NCBI GenBank assembly: GCA_040216555.1
Contig: JAVJOW010000038.1
Span: 62,001-126,000, forward strand
Direction of reading: 5' to 3'
DNA: 64,000 bases
DNA from: Arenibacter sp040216555
GTDB taxonomy: Bacteria; Bacteroidota; Bacteroidia; Flavobacteriales; Flavobacteriaceae
The notes under the pieces are model-generated. The model did not search any database. It saw only the letters and a list, made by a program, of their open reading frames with translations, and was not told the DNA's origin. This document shows positions 7,480 through 17,600 of this stretch, piece by piece (positions within the stretch are counted from its first letter, which is position 1; the number at the start of each line of letters is the position of its first letter). Made by a program: the position numbers and the translations under genes.

Positions 7480-10400
7480 ATGAAAAATTACATTGCGCTT
7501 ATTCTTGGTGTGTTTATTATTTTCTTTTCTTCCTGCACTAGTAATATAAGGGAAGGCGAGCCTCGAATTTTGGTTTTTTCAAAGACTATGGGCTTTAAAC
7601 ATGCTTCCATACCCACGGGTCTTGAAGCCATCCAAAAATTGGGGGTAGAAAATAACTTTCTTGTAGATACGACTAAAAATGCCGAAGTATTTAACGATGA
7701 GGACTTGAAAAAGTATTCTGCTATAGTTTTTTTAAGTACTACGGGCAATATTTTGGACGCCAAACAGGAAGCTGCATTTGAAAGATATATTCAGGCCGGT
7801 GGAGGCTTTGTGGGTGTTCATGCGGCAACCGATACCGAATATGACTGGGGTTGGTATGGAAAATTGGTCGGTGCTTATTTTGACAGTCACCCGGCAGGCA
7901 CACCGGACGCCGACTTTATTATTAAGGACAATACTTTTGCCGCTACCAACATGTTTACCGACACTATTTGGCACCGTACCGATGAGCTCTATAACTTTAA
8001 GAAATTAAATCCCGAAGTAAAGGTTTTAATGACCGTAGACGAAAAGACCTACGAGGGGGGTAAAAATGGAGAAGATCACCCTATGAGCTGGTACCACGAA
8101 TATGACGGTGGTCGTGCCTTTTATACTGCTTTGGGCCACACTGATGAAAGTTTTTCGGAAGAGTTATATTTAAAACATTTGCTTGGGGGCATTAAATATG
8201 CCATAGCGAAGAATGAAATCTTGGATTATACAAAGGTTACTACTCAGATTCCTCCAGATTCCGATCGTTTTACCAAAGTTCCCTTAAAGTATGGGGAATT
8301 TTTTGAGCCTACGGAAATGGCTATTTTGCCGAATAATGATATTTTGATTTCCCAAAGAAGGGGTGAAATAATGCTATACAAAGCAGCGACCCAAGAATTG
8401 ACACAAGTGGGCTATTTGGATGTTTATAACAAAACATTAAGCGCAAATGCTAATGCGGAGGAAGGGTTAATGGGTTTGCAGAAAGATCCCGATTTTGCAA
8501 CCAATCACTGGATTTATTTGTACTACAGTCCAACCGGGGATAAATGGGTGAACCGTTTGTCCAGGTTTAAATTTGAGAACGATGTTTTGGATACCACTAC
8601 TGAGCAGATTATTCTTGAGGTGGATAGTCAGCGTGAAATATGTTGCCATACCGGAGGTTCCATAGCTTTTGGTCCAGATAATATGTTGTATTTGTCTACT
8701 GGAGATAATTCCACTCCCTTCAGTGAAAAAGGGGTGAAATACGTGAATAGTGGTTTTGCTCCCTTAAACGACTTACCAGGAAAAGAACAGTACGATGCCC
8801 GTCGTTCCTCAGGAAATACTAATGATTTAAGAGGTAAAATATTACGTATTAAAATTAATGAGGACGGAAGTTACAGTATCCCCGAAGGAAATTTATTTCC
8901 GGTAGGTACGGCCAAGACCAGACCTGAAATATTTACTATGGGCCATCGTAATCCATATCGGATTTCGGTAGATCCCAAGAAGGGATATGTATATTGGGGA
9001 GATGTAGGACCTGATGCCAGAATGGATAGTTTGGATACCAGAGGCCCAAGGGGTTACGATGAAATGAACCAGGCCAGGGAAGCCGGAAATTTTGGTTGGC
9101 CATTATTTGTTGCCGACAATAAGCCCTATCGGGACTATGATTATGCTACCGGGGAGAGTGGTGAAGCCTTTGATCCCGAAAAGCCTATTAACGATTCAAA
9201 GAACAATACGGGTCTTAGGGAACTTCCTAAAGCAATGCCGGCCTATGGTTTTTATCCGTATGTAGCATCTCAGGAGTTTCCGCAAACCGGTACTGGAGGC
9301 AGGAACGCTATGGCAGGGCCAGTTTATTACTCCGATCTTTACCATGGTCCCAATGCCCTTCCAGAGTATTATGATGGTAAGGTATTGGTCTATGATTGGA
9401 TAAGAGGTTGGATGATGGCCGTTAGCTTATTTCCAAATGGGGAATTCAATAAAATGGAGCCTTTTGCCGATCAAATTCAGGTTAATAACCTTATTGATAT
9501 GGAAGTTGGACCAGATGGTAGGGTCTATCTCTTGGAATACGGCAGTGGTTGGTTTTCTAAAAATGATGATTCCGCACTTAGTTATATAGAATATAATGGA
9601 GGCAATAGACCACCGTTAATAGAAAATTTTATTGTTGATAAAACAACGGGCAAGCTACCGCTAACCATTACCGCCAAGGTGGAGGCTAGAGATAGGGAGC
9701 AAGATGCCATGACCTATGTGTGGGATTTGGGGAATGGCGAAACCAAGGAAACCGCTACACCGGAAATTATATATACCTATGAAAATGCAGGGGATTATAA
9801 TGTGTCCGCCACAGTTGTGGATAATAAGGAGGCTTCGGCCAAAAGTCATGTTCTTAATGTAGTGGCCGGAAATTCGAGACCGGAAGTGTCCATAGATATC
9901 AGTGGAGGTAACGCATCTTTCTTTATGCCAGGTGTAGCTTTGAATTATAAGGTTTCCGTAACAGATCCAGATGGTTCAGTTATAGATACCGACAATATTT
10001 TTGTTTCCGTAGATTATCTGGAAGGTTTGGACGAGGTCTCACTTTCTTTAGGACATCAGGAAGTTTCGGCGGCCGTTACGGGTAAGGCCTTAACATTGGC
10101 TATGGATTGTAAAACTTGTCATAAGGAAAAGGAAAAATCTGTTGGGCCACGGTATGTTGACATTGCGGAAAAATATAAGAACGATAAAAATGGACTTAGC
10201 TACTTACAGGGAAAGATGATTTCTGGTGGTAGTGGGGTTTGGGGAGAAGTAACCATGCCTGCCCATCCTAATTTGACAAAGGATGAATCTAGGCAGATAG
10301 GTCTTTATATCCAGTCCCTTGCAAGTACAGCGGTCAAAAAGAAATCCCTACCGGCAGTTGGAACTATAAAGCCCAACCCTGCAAAAGGAACTACGGTAAT

Positions 10401-10887
10401 GGTAATAACGGCCAGCTATACGGATAATGGTGAAAACAATGTTAAACCATTGACAGGGTCCAAGTCGGTCGTATTAAAAAGCAGCACAGTTCTTTTTGCG
10501 GAAGGAACAAAAACAGATAATTTTGAGGCTGTCAATTACGATGGAATGGATTTATTGGTTACCCCTAAGGAGGAAAGTTGGTTCGCCTTAAGTGATATAG
10601 ATTTAACAGGGGTAAAGTCTGCCATTATATTGGCGGTATGGCAAAAAGCTCCGGATTTTGGCCTCGCTTTTGAGGTACGCTTAAATAGCCCGGATGGGAA
10701 ATTGATTGGAACGGGTACTATGCCGGTTCCAAAACCTGGACAGGAAAATGGTACGGTTAGTATAAAATTGAATGAGGAAATAAATAAAAAGGGCAATGAG
10801 GTTTATTTCGTTTATAAGCCAAGTGCCACTGCTATGGAATCAGAAGGAATGGCTGCTTTGTTAAATGTGACATTCTCGGGTAAATAA
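7480..10887 (+). CDS. Multidomain lipoprotein: ThuA, PQQ-type sugar dehydrogenase, PKD, cytochrome c, CBM6-like
   Basis: A 1135-residue exported lipoprotein with lipobox FSSC (Cys19). Residues about 30-245 form a ThuA-like (glutamine amidotransferase-fold) domain with FSKTMGFKHASI and GGGFVGVHAATD. Residues about 268-700 form a glucose/sorbosone dehydrogenase beta-propeller (GLMGLQKDPDF, GHRNPYRISVDP). Residues about 715-800 are a PKD domain (YVWDLGNGE). A cytochrome c domain carries the heme site CKTCH at 877-881 and a candidate axial Met in TMPAHP. The C-terminal 150 residues resemble a CBM6-like sugar-binding module (SDIDLTGVKSA). It probably oxidises a sugar or polyol in the periplasm or at the cell surface and passes electrons to its own heme. 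I start at the ATG at 7480; the TTG three bases earlier is less likely. Confidence 0.88.
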   Translation: MKNYIALILGVFIIFFSSCTSNIREGEPRILVFSKTMGFKHASIPTGLEAIQKLGVENNFLVDTTKNAEVFNDEDLKKYSAIVFLSTTGNILDAKQEAAFERYIQAGGGFVGVHAATDTEYDWGWYGKLVGAYFDSHPAGTPDADFIIKDNTFAATNMFTDTIWHRTDELYNFKKLNPEVKVLMTVDEKTYEGGKNGEDHPMSWYHEYDGGRAFYTALGHTDESFSEELYLKHLLGGIKYAIAKNEILDYTKVTTQIPPDSDRFTKVPLKYGEFFEPTEMAILPNNDILISQRRGEIMLYKAATQELTQVGYLDVYNKTLSANANAEEGLMGLQKDPDFATNHWIYLYYSPTGDKWVNRLSRFKFENDVLDTTTEQIILEVDSQREICCHTGGSIAFGPDNMLYLSTGDNSTPFSEKGVKYVNSGFAPLNDLPGKEQYDARRSSGNTNDLRGKILRIKINEDGSYSIPEGNLFPVGTAKTRPEIFTMGHRNPYRISVDPKKGYVYWGDVGPDARMDSLDTRGPRGYDEMNQAREAGNFGWPLFVADNKPYRDYDYATGESGEAFDPEKPINDSKNNTGLRELPKAMPAYGFYPYVASQEFPQTGTGGRNAMAGPVYYSDLYHGPNALPEYYDGKVLVYDWIRGWMMAVSLFPNGEFNKMEPFADQIQVNNLIDMEVGPDGRVYLLEYGSGWFSKNDDSALSYIEYNGGNRPPLIENFIVDKTTGKLPLTITAKVEARDREQDAMTYVWDLGNGETKETATPEIIYTYENAGDYNVSATVVDNKEASAKSHVLNVVAGNSRPEVSIDISGGNASFFMPGVALNYKVSVTDPDGSVIDTDNIFVSVDYLEGLDEVSLSLGHQEVSAAVTGKALTLAMDCKTCHKEKEKSVGPRYVDIAEKYKNDKNGLSYLQGKMISGGSGVWGEVTMPAHPNLTKDESRQIGLYIQSLASTAVKKKSLPAVGTIKPNPAKGTTVMVITASYTDNGENNVKPLTGSKSVVLKSSTVLFAEGTKTDNFEAVNYDGMDLLVTPKEESWFALSDIDLTGVKSAIILAVWQKAPDFGLAFEVRLNSPDGKLIGTGTMPVPKPGQENGTVSIKLNEEINKKGNEVYFVYKPSATAMESEGMAALLNVTFSGK

Positions 10888-10901
10888 GATACAAATTATA
10901 A

Positions 10902-10936
10902 GGCGCCGACTTTTATATAAAAGTCGGCGCCTTTTT
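10902..10936 (+). terminator. Strong Rho-independent terminator
   Basis: A 13-base stem ggcgccgactttt/aaaagtcggcgcc with a four-base loop is followed by TTTTT. It lies 14 bases after the ThuA/dehydrogenase stop codon. Confidence 0.93.
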
Positions 10937-11137
10937 CTTGTCGCATTGTTAAGCAAGCCTTGGTCTCGTGACTAGTGAATTTCTGGATTTTCATTGATTC
11001 CAGTGCCAAATTCCAATTAAATCCAATATACTAAGTACTTGGTTGTTTGTTTTTGAAGGTCTGTCCAGTTGAATCTGAGGTCCTGAAATGGGGAAATGAT
11101 TTTATTAAATAAAGGTTTTATTCAAATCCTTTTAGGC

Positions 11138-11899
11138 TCAATTGTTCATCCAGTTTTTAAATTCGGAGGCTTTTGCCTTACTTACAATCACTTTTTCTTC
11201 ATAAGGCGGCATAACGCTAATGATTAGCTTCCCATTAAAATATTGTTTTATTCCCGCAATGGAATCCTTTTGGACAATGAACTGTCGATTGAGCCTGTGA
11301 AAGTTGGAAGGGTCCAGGTCGTTTTCAACATCCTCTAATTTCTGTTCGATTATATGGGTTTGGCTGTCTTTTGTTACCGCCTTAACGATTCCGTTTTCAA
11401 TATATAAATAGGCGATTTTTTCTGTTTTCAATGGTATTAGTTCGTCACGATGATGCACCAAATACATGGATTTATAAGTCTTTTTCTCGTCCTTTAATAG
11501 GCTTAGTAGACCTTCAACTTGATTATTGATAAGCCCCTTGCCCTTTAATTGTCCCTTGAATTGAGCAAGGCTTACTTCCAATTCATCCTCGTCTATCGGT
11601 TTTAATAAATAATCAATGCTATTTAGTTTAAATGCTTTTAAGGCATATTGGTCATAAGCAGTGGTAAATATAATTGGAGCATCTATTTTAACGGCATCAA
11701 AAATTTCAAAAGAAAGTCCATCCGCTAGATGAATGTCCATAAAAACTAGGTCGGCTTCTTGATTTTTTGAAAAATAATCAATGGCAGTTTTCACCGAATC
11801 CAAAACGGCCGATACCTCAAGTTCATCCTGTAAGTTTTTTAGCATATAGGCTAGATTTTCACTTGCCGCCAATTCATCTTCTACAATTACTACTTTCAT
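11138..11899 (-). CDS. LytTR-family response regulator
   Basis: A 253-residue cytosolic response regulator. The N-terminal receiver domain (1-120) has the acidic pair VEDE, the phosphoacceptor Asp55 in VFMDIHL, and the late Lys in YLLKPIDE. The C-terminal 100 residues are a LytTR DNA-binding domain (FHRLNRQFIVQ). Its start overlaps the stop of the upstream kinase gene by four bases, so the two are translationally coupled and form one two-component system. Target genes are unknown; the acidic repeat protein upstream is a plausible neighbour in function, but this is inference from position only. Confidence 0.95.
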   Translation of the reverse strand: MKVVIVEDELAASENLAYMLKNLQDELEVSAVLDSVKTAIDYFSKNQEADLVFMDIHLADGLSFEIFDAVKIDAPIIFTTAYDQYALKAFKLNSIDYLLKPIDEDELEVSLAQFKGQLKGKGLINNQVEGLLSLLKDEKKTYKSMYLVHHRDELIPLKTEKIAYLYIENGIVKAVTKDSQTHIIEQKLEDVENDLDPSNFHRLNRQFIVQKDSIAGIKQYFNGKLIISVMPPYEEKVIVSKAKASEFKNWMNN

Positions 11900-12933
11900 G
11901 TCATTTTGTTCAAGGGTAGTTTTACTCTAAAAATATCACTCTGGTTGTCAATAATAATTTGTTGTTTGCGTATCATATAGTAACGTTTGTACAGGTTTAG
12001 TAGTCCTGTCCCGGTACCTTCGGCCAGGGTAGTGCGGGTCCGTACTTTATTTTCCACATAAATACAATCATCTTGGGAATAAATATTGACTTTTAAGGGG
12101 TGTGTTTCCGAAATTTCATTATGTTTTACTGCATTTTCCACCAATAATTGTAAGGCCAAAGGGGGAATTTTTCTATCCAGATAACTTTCGTCAATGGTTA
12201 TTTCAATTTGAAAACGGTTCCTATATCTGGTCTTTATTAAATAAGTATAACTGTCCAGGAATTTTAGTTCTTCCTTAAGTGCAACCAAATCCCTATCCCC
12301 ACTCTGCAATATATAGCGGTACATAAAGGAAAGCTTTTTGACAAACATGGTAGCCTCCTTGTTGTCTCGGATAAGGGAGTTTAGGGAGTTAAGGGAATTA
12401 AAGAGAAAATGAGGGTTTATCTGATTTTTAAGGGCTGAAAGTTCATTTTGAAGGTTCTGCTGTTTCAAATGTTCGTTTTCCAATATGCTTTGGCGCTGAA
12501 TAATTTGAAGCCTTAAAATTCTGGAAATAAAAATAATGATGATGAGAACAACGATGAATATAAAAACTTGAAAGTCCTCCTCTCTATTGGAAACATCTTT
12601 ATCCACCAAATAGGGGTATATGAAATCTAAAAGTAAAATTGTGGAGACTAGGATTCCAATATTACCTGAGAGTCTCAGGAGCCAAACAAATAAGCTTTTC
12701 CTTTTGGGAATGCGATAAATCCAATTGGTGTTGAATTGCAGGGTTGCCCAAGAAAAAAGGAAGAAAAACCAGAATTTTAAATCTAGATCTACAAACAGTT
12801 CGCTGGAAAAAATTTCTTTATTAAAACCGGTTGTCCTAAAAAGGGATATGGTGAGCGGTAATGTCACCAAAACAGCAATGAGCAAGGCAATTTTTATAAT
12901 TTCGAGCTGTTTTACCGGTTTTGCAGTGTCCAT
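11896..12933 (-). CDS. Sensor histidine kinase, LytS/YehU type
   Basis: A 345-residue membrane kinase. Four hydrophobic membrane segments cover roughly residues 13-140, followed by a coiled coil (150-170) and the His_kinase domain with the phosphoacceptor His175 in INPHFLFNSLNSLNSLI. The ATPase part shows LQLLVENAVKHN (N box) and GTGTGLLNL (G box). There is no periplasmic sensor domain, only short loops, so the signal is probably sensed in or near the membrane. It overlaps the LytTR regulator gene by four bases (ATGA). Confidence 0.95.
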   Translation of the reverse strand: MDTAKPVKQLEIIKIALLIAVLVTLPLTISLFRTTGFNKEIFSSELFVDLDLKFWFFFLFSWATLQFNTNWIYRIPKRKSLFVWLLRLSGNIGILVSTILLLDFIYPYLVDKDVSNREEDFQVFIFIVVLIIIIFISRILRLQIIQRQSILENEHLKQQNLQNELSALKNQINPHFLFNSLNSLNSLIRDNKEATMFVKKLSFMYRYILQSGDRDLVALKEELKFLDSYTYLIKTRYRNRFQIEITIDESYLDRKIPPLALQLLVENAVKHNEISETHPLKVNIYSQDDCIYVENKVRTRTTLAEGTGTGLLNLYKRYYMIRKQQIIIDNQSDIFRVKLPLNKMT

Positions 12934-13019
12934 ATCAATTTAGTTGTTTTAAATATACTTCATTACACCTCCCTATCATAGTTCTCTGGATGGATTTTAT
13001 AGATCTCCAGTTTTGGAGT

Positions 13020-13053
13020 AAAAAAAAGCCCTTGATAAGAGTCAAGGGCTTGT
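13020..13053 (-). terminator. Terminator of the acidic repeat protein gene
   Basis: Read on the minus strand, aagcccttgac and its inverted partner tcaagggctt are followed by a run of T. It lies just after the stop codon of the repeat protein gene. Confidence 0.85.
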
Positions 13054-13078
13054 AAGTAATGAACTCAAATATCAGTTG

Positions 13079-13561
13079 TTATTTGGCATAAGCATCAAAT
13101 CCCTTGGGTAGATAATTCTTAACCTCAAAGCCAAGGTTGATCTCTTCCTCTATTTCTTCTACAACAATATCATTTAGGTCCAGTTCCATACCCTCGAAGG
13201 CATTGAAACCAATTGGAAGGTATTGAGCCGCATCAAAACCAAGGACAATTTCTTCTTCCAAGTCTTCGACAACAATTTTGTCAAGGTCCAGTCCCATACC
13301 CATATAAGCATTGAAGTCTAATGGTAAGTAAGTGGTCGGATCAAAATTTAGTACAATTTCTTCCTCCTCTTCAATAAGGTTAATTTCATTTAAGCTTAAA
13401 TTTCTTACTTCTTCATCCAAAAGCAATCCTTCTGCAAAGGGGTTATGTGATTCTAAATAACACTCAATATCATCTGAATTTAAACATTTGTCCTTTCCTG
13501 AAAATGAGAACAGTGATAGGGATACTAGTATGGTACTTAATATTAAAGCTGCGTTTTTCAT
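13079..13561 (-). CDS. Secreted acidic protein with 36-residue internal repeats, unknown function
   Basis: A 160-residue protein with an N-terminal signal peptide (about 1-22). From residue 66 on it consists of two full 36-residue repeats (66-101, 102-137) and a shortened third (138-160). Each starts with EEEIVLGF-like residues, continues with YLP-x-GFNAY and ends with LDLxxIVVE. The repeats are very rich in Glu, Asp and Leu. I recall similar YLP-GF repeat proteins in flavobacteria but no function. It has its own promoter box and terminator and so is a single-gene unit next to the LytS/LytT pair. Confidence 0.75.
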   Translation of the reverse strand: MKNAALILSTILVSLSLFSFSGKDKCLNSDDIECYLESHNPFAEGLLLDEEVRNLSLNEINLIEEEEEIVLNFDPTTYLPLDFNAYMGMGLDLDKIVVEDLEEEIVLGFDAAQYLPIGFNAFEGMELDLNDIVVEEIEEEINLGFEVKNYLPKGFDAYAK

Positions 13562-13607
13562 ATTATTTATAGGTATGAATATTTTGATTTATATTTTATT
13601 GCTGGTG

Positions 13608-13615
13608 CAAAGATA
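13608..13615 (-). promoter_or_regulatory. Predicted -7 box of the repeat protein promoter
   Basis: On the minus strand the sequence TATCTTTG fits TAnnTTTG exactly and lies 46 bases before the ATG. A TTTG lies 24 bases further upstream as a possible -33 element, slightly beyond the usual spacing. Confidence 0.5.
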
Positions 13616-13865
13616 GTTGCAGTGATAGGGGGTAATTGGCAAAATTTAAGTGAAATGGACAAAATGGAAAGTGAAGTGTCTTCAAGAGCGACTCAACTGA
13701 ATCGGATGAATTAAAATAGGTCGGAAATGGTTGTTTTAAGGGCTTGTTTGAAGCCAATTTATTCTGAAATTTAGTGGTATTGGTCAGCCATTAGGGAGCT
13801 GTTACCGGGCTTGCGGGAATGAAGTTTATTATAAATTCTTTTTAGGAAATATTGCTGTTCAGAAT
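13616..13865. other. Intergenic remainder between ftsE and the repeat protein
   Basis: The gap between the two genes is 304 bases. Apart from the promoter box at 13608-13615 I see no coding frame, repeat or terminator in it. Confidence 0.5.
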
Positions 13866-14549
13866 CTATACCGCCCGCTGTATAACTTCAAATACCTTAT
13901 TGCCATCGCACTTAAGGGTTTTAGAAGGGTATTTTAGTAAAAGGGCATAGTCGTGGGTGGCCATAAGGATAGTCCTTCCCGTTTTGTTGATATCCTGAAG
14001 AACCTTCATCACTTCCACGCTGGTCTGTGGATCGAGATTCCCCGTTGGTTCATCTGCCAGGATAAGATCTGGGTCGTTTAGCAGGGCTCGGGCAATGGCA
14101 ATACGCTGCTGTTCCCCTCCGGAAAGTTCATGGGGAAATTTGAAACCTTTAGTTTTCATTCCCACTTTATCCAAGACATCTTCAATCTTGGCGTTCATCT
14201 CGCTTTGGTCTTTCCATCCCGTAGCCTTCAGCACAAAGAGGAGGTTGTTGTTCACATTTCGATCTGGCAACAGTTTAAAATCCTGAAAAACCACCCCCAA
14301 TTTTCTTCTCAAATATGGAATTTCTTTTTCCTTCAGGGTGGTAAGATCGAAATCTACAATATGGCCGCTCCCATGTTTTAATGGAAGATCTCCATACAAA
14401 GTTTTCATAAAGCTGCTCTTTCCACTGCCCGTCTTTCCGATTAGGTATACAAATTCACCTTTTTTAATTTCAAGGCTAATATCGTTCAATACTAAATTTT
14501 CACCCTGAAATACGGCTACGTCCTTCAACCGCAATATGCTTTCGCCCAT
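13866..14549 (-). CDS. ftsE: Cell-division ABC transporter ATPase FtsE
   Basis: A 227-residue ABC ATPase. Walker A is GKTGSGKS (38-45), the signature is LSGGEQQR, and Walker B is LILADEPTGNLD followed by the ATHD switch histidine. FtsE pairs with the membrane protein FtsX and controls peptidoglycan hydrolases at the septum. No ftsX is next to it; in many Bacteroidota the two genes are separated, so this is not alarming. The short length, the phrase VFQDFKLLPDRNV and the ADEPTGNLD motif separate it from LolD and MacB ATPases only moderately, so another small exporter ATPase remains possible. Confidence 0.85.
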   Translation of the reverse strand: MGESILRLKDVAVFQGENLVLNDISLEIKKGEFVYLIGKTGSGKSSFMKTLYGDLPLKHGSGHIVDFDLTTLKEKEIPYLRRKLGVVFQDFKLLPDRNVNNNLLFVLKATGWKDQSEMNAKIEDVLDKVGMKTKGFKFPHELSGGEQQRIAIARALLNDPDLILADEPTGNLDPQTSVEVMKVLQDINKTGRTILMATHDYALLLKYPSKTLKCDGNKVFEVIQRAV

Positions 14550-14696
14550 AGTTTTTAATGTTGATATAAAAGTAATAAGTTCCTGTGGAATTAAATCAAA
14601 TCTTCTTTAAAAATCTTTTTCTTTATCATATACTTAGGGACATTATTTATCGTTATATAATTTAATTACGGTAATTCTTAACTTCTAGAGAACACT

Positions 14697-17600
14697 ATGC
14701 TAAGAAAAAAAACCGCTGTAATACTGTGTATTGTTGGGTCTTTATTTTATGTGAACGCCCAAGAATCCGAAATCTATACTTTTGACCAAAAGGACTATCA
14801 GGAAGCTTTGGCCTTGTATAACAATAAACAGTATCAAGCAGCTCAGACTATCTTTGAAAAGGTAAAAAACAACACCAGGGATGAAGAGACCCAGGCCAAC
14901 AGTGCGTATTATGCAGCTACTGCGGCAATTCGCCTAAATCAGTTGGGGGCCGATAGGTTAATGGAAGACTTTGTTGAAAAGTACCCAACTTCTACCAAAC
15001 GCAATTCTGCCTATCTCGATGTTGCCGATTATTATTTTGCAACAGGAAAATATCCATATGCCTTAAAATGGTATTCCAAGGTAGACCAAAGTTCCATGTC
15101 CAGAAAAGACAAGGAACGCTTCAATTTTAACAATGGTTATGCCTTGTTCTCCTCAAACAAACCAAAAGAGGCCGAGCGTTATCTTAACCAGGTGACCACT
15201 TCTCCGACCTATGGTTCCCAAGCCAAGTATTACTTGGGGTATATTTCATATCAGCAGGACGATTATGCACAGGCCAATCAGCGCTTTGATCAGATCACCG
15301 ACCAAGAATTGTTGGAGGAAAAGCTGTCCTATTATCAGGCGGATATGAACTTTAAATTGGGCAAGTTCGAAGAGGCTATAGCCTTGGCAAAAAAACAATT
15401 GCCAAAATCTGATAGAAATGAAGTTTCAGAACTCAATAAAATTATTGGGGAGAGTTATTTCAATTTAAAACAATACGCAAATGCAATTCCTTATTTAACC
15501 GAATACAAGGGGAAAAGAGGAAAATGGAGCAATACGGATTATTATCTATTGGGATATTCTTATTATATGCAGGGTGATTATGCCAATGGTATACAGCAAT
15601 TCAATAAAATAATTGATGGCAACAACGATGTTTCCCAGAATGCCTATTATCATTTGGCAGAATGTTATCTGAAGCTGGATAAAAAACAAGAGGCCTTGAA
15701 CGCCTTTAGAAATGCTTCCCAAATGGATTTTATTCCTGAAATTCAAAAGGATGCCTATTTAAATTATGCCCGACTGAGCTATGAAATAGGGAATGCGTAT
15801 GAGCCTGTACCTAAGGTATTGACCAATTATTTGGAGAAATATCCCAATGACCCCAATAAAGGGGAGATGCAGGAACTTTTGGTGGATTCTTATATCACTT
15901 CCAAAAATTTTGCCGGTGCCATGGAGCTTTTGGAGAAAAACAAAAACTTTGCAAGTAAGGTAACTTATCAAAAAGTGGCCTTTTACAGGGGAGTGGAATT
16001 GTTCTTGGAGATGAATTATGAGGAAGCATCGGCCGTGTTTAAAAAATCCCTGGACAATGCCGAAGACCAATACTTTAAGGCCAGGTCCAGCTACTGGAAG
16101 GCGGAATCCGACTACAACATGAATCACTTTGATGAGGCATTGGCCGGATATCTTGAATTTAAATCAAATCCCAGTGCCAAAGCAACTCCTGAATTTAAGG
16201 ATTTGAATTACAATCTGGCTTATACCTATTTCAAATTAAGAAATTATAATAATGCCATTGCTGCTTTTTCTGGTTACGTGGAGTCCAATAACGGGGATAG
16301 CGAAAAACTAAATGATGCCTATTTGCGCTTAGGGGATAGTTATTTCGTGAGCAGCAAGTATTGGCCTGCTATAGAGACCTATAATAAGGCAATAGCTCGG
16401 AATAGTCCTTCGAGCGACTATGCGGCCTACCAGAAGGCAATGAGCTATGGGTTTGTGGACAGGAGTGCTACCAAAATAGAGGAGCTTTCCAACTTTGTGT
16501 CCAGATATCCAAACTCAACCCTTAAGGATGACGCCTTGTTTGAACTGGCCAATTCCTATGTCAGGGCCAATAATACCGAAAGAGGGTTGCAGCTGTACGA
16601 TCAACTTATCATGGATTTCAAGGGCAGCACTTTGGTGCCACAGGCCATGCTGCGTCAGGGATTGGTGTATTATAATGCCAATAGAAATGAACAGGCTTTG
16701 GCCAAATTCAAAACAGTGGTAAGGGATCACCCAAACACTCAGGAAGCGCTTCAAGCCGTAACTACGGCCAAACTTATTTATGTAGATCTGGGTAGGGTGA
16801 ATGAATATGCCCAATGGGTTAAAGGTCTCGATTTTGTTGAGGTGACGGATACAGAACTCGACAATGCTACTTTTGAATCTGCGGACAAACAATATATTGA
16901 AGGCAACCAGGATGCGGCTATAAAGGGATATGAGGCCTATATAAAACAATTTCCAAACGGACTGAATGCCTTAAAAGCCAATTTTAATTTGGCACAATTG
17001 TATTTTGGAAAAGGTCAGAAGGACAAAGCACTGCCCTACTTTAAGAATGTGGCCGGAAAGGGCACCAATGAATATGCCGAGCAGGCACTTACCAGAGTAT
17101 GCGAGATCTATGTAGGCAAGAATGATTATGTTACGGCCATTCCCTACTTGGAAGAACTGGAAGCCAAGGCGGAAATTCAACAGAATATCACCTTTGCCCA
17201 GTCCAATTTAATGAAGGGTTATTATCAGCGGTCAGATTATGCCAAGACCATTCAATATGCCACTAAGGTGTTGTCCAATTCCAACATAGATAACCGTATT
17301 AAAAGTGATGCACAAATAATGATTGCAAGATCGGCCATTAAGACCAAGGATGAGAACAGGGCGGAAAAGGCCTATTCGGAAGTGGTTAAAATTGCAACTG
17401 GGGAGTTAGCGGCCGAAGCACTTTATTACGACGCTTATTTTAAGAATAAGGCCCAAAATTACGAGGCTTCCAATGCTTCGGTTCAAAAATTGGCCAAGGA
17501 TTATGCGGGGTATAAGGAGTGGAGTGCCAAAGGCTTGATCATTATGGCCAAGAATTTCTATGCCTTGGGAGATGCTTTCCAAGCTACCTATATTTTGGAT

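Noticed and set aside
11896..13561. LytS/LytT pair and the repeat protein as one operon
   Set aside because: A clear terminator at 13020-13053 lies between the repeat gene and the kinase gene, so they are separate transcripts.
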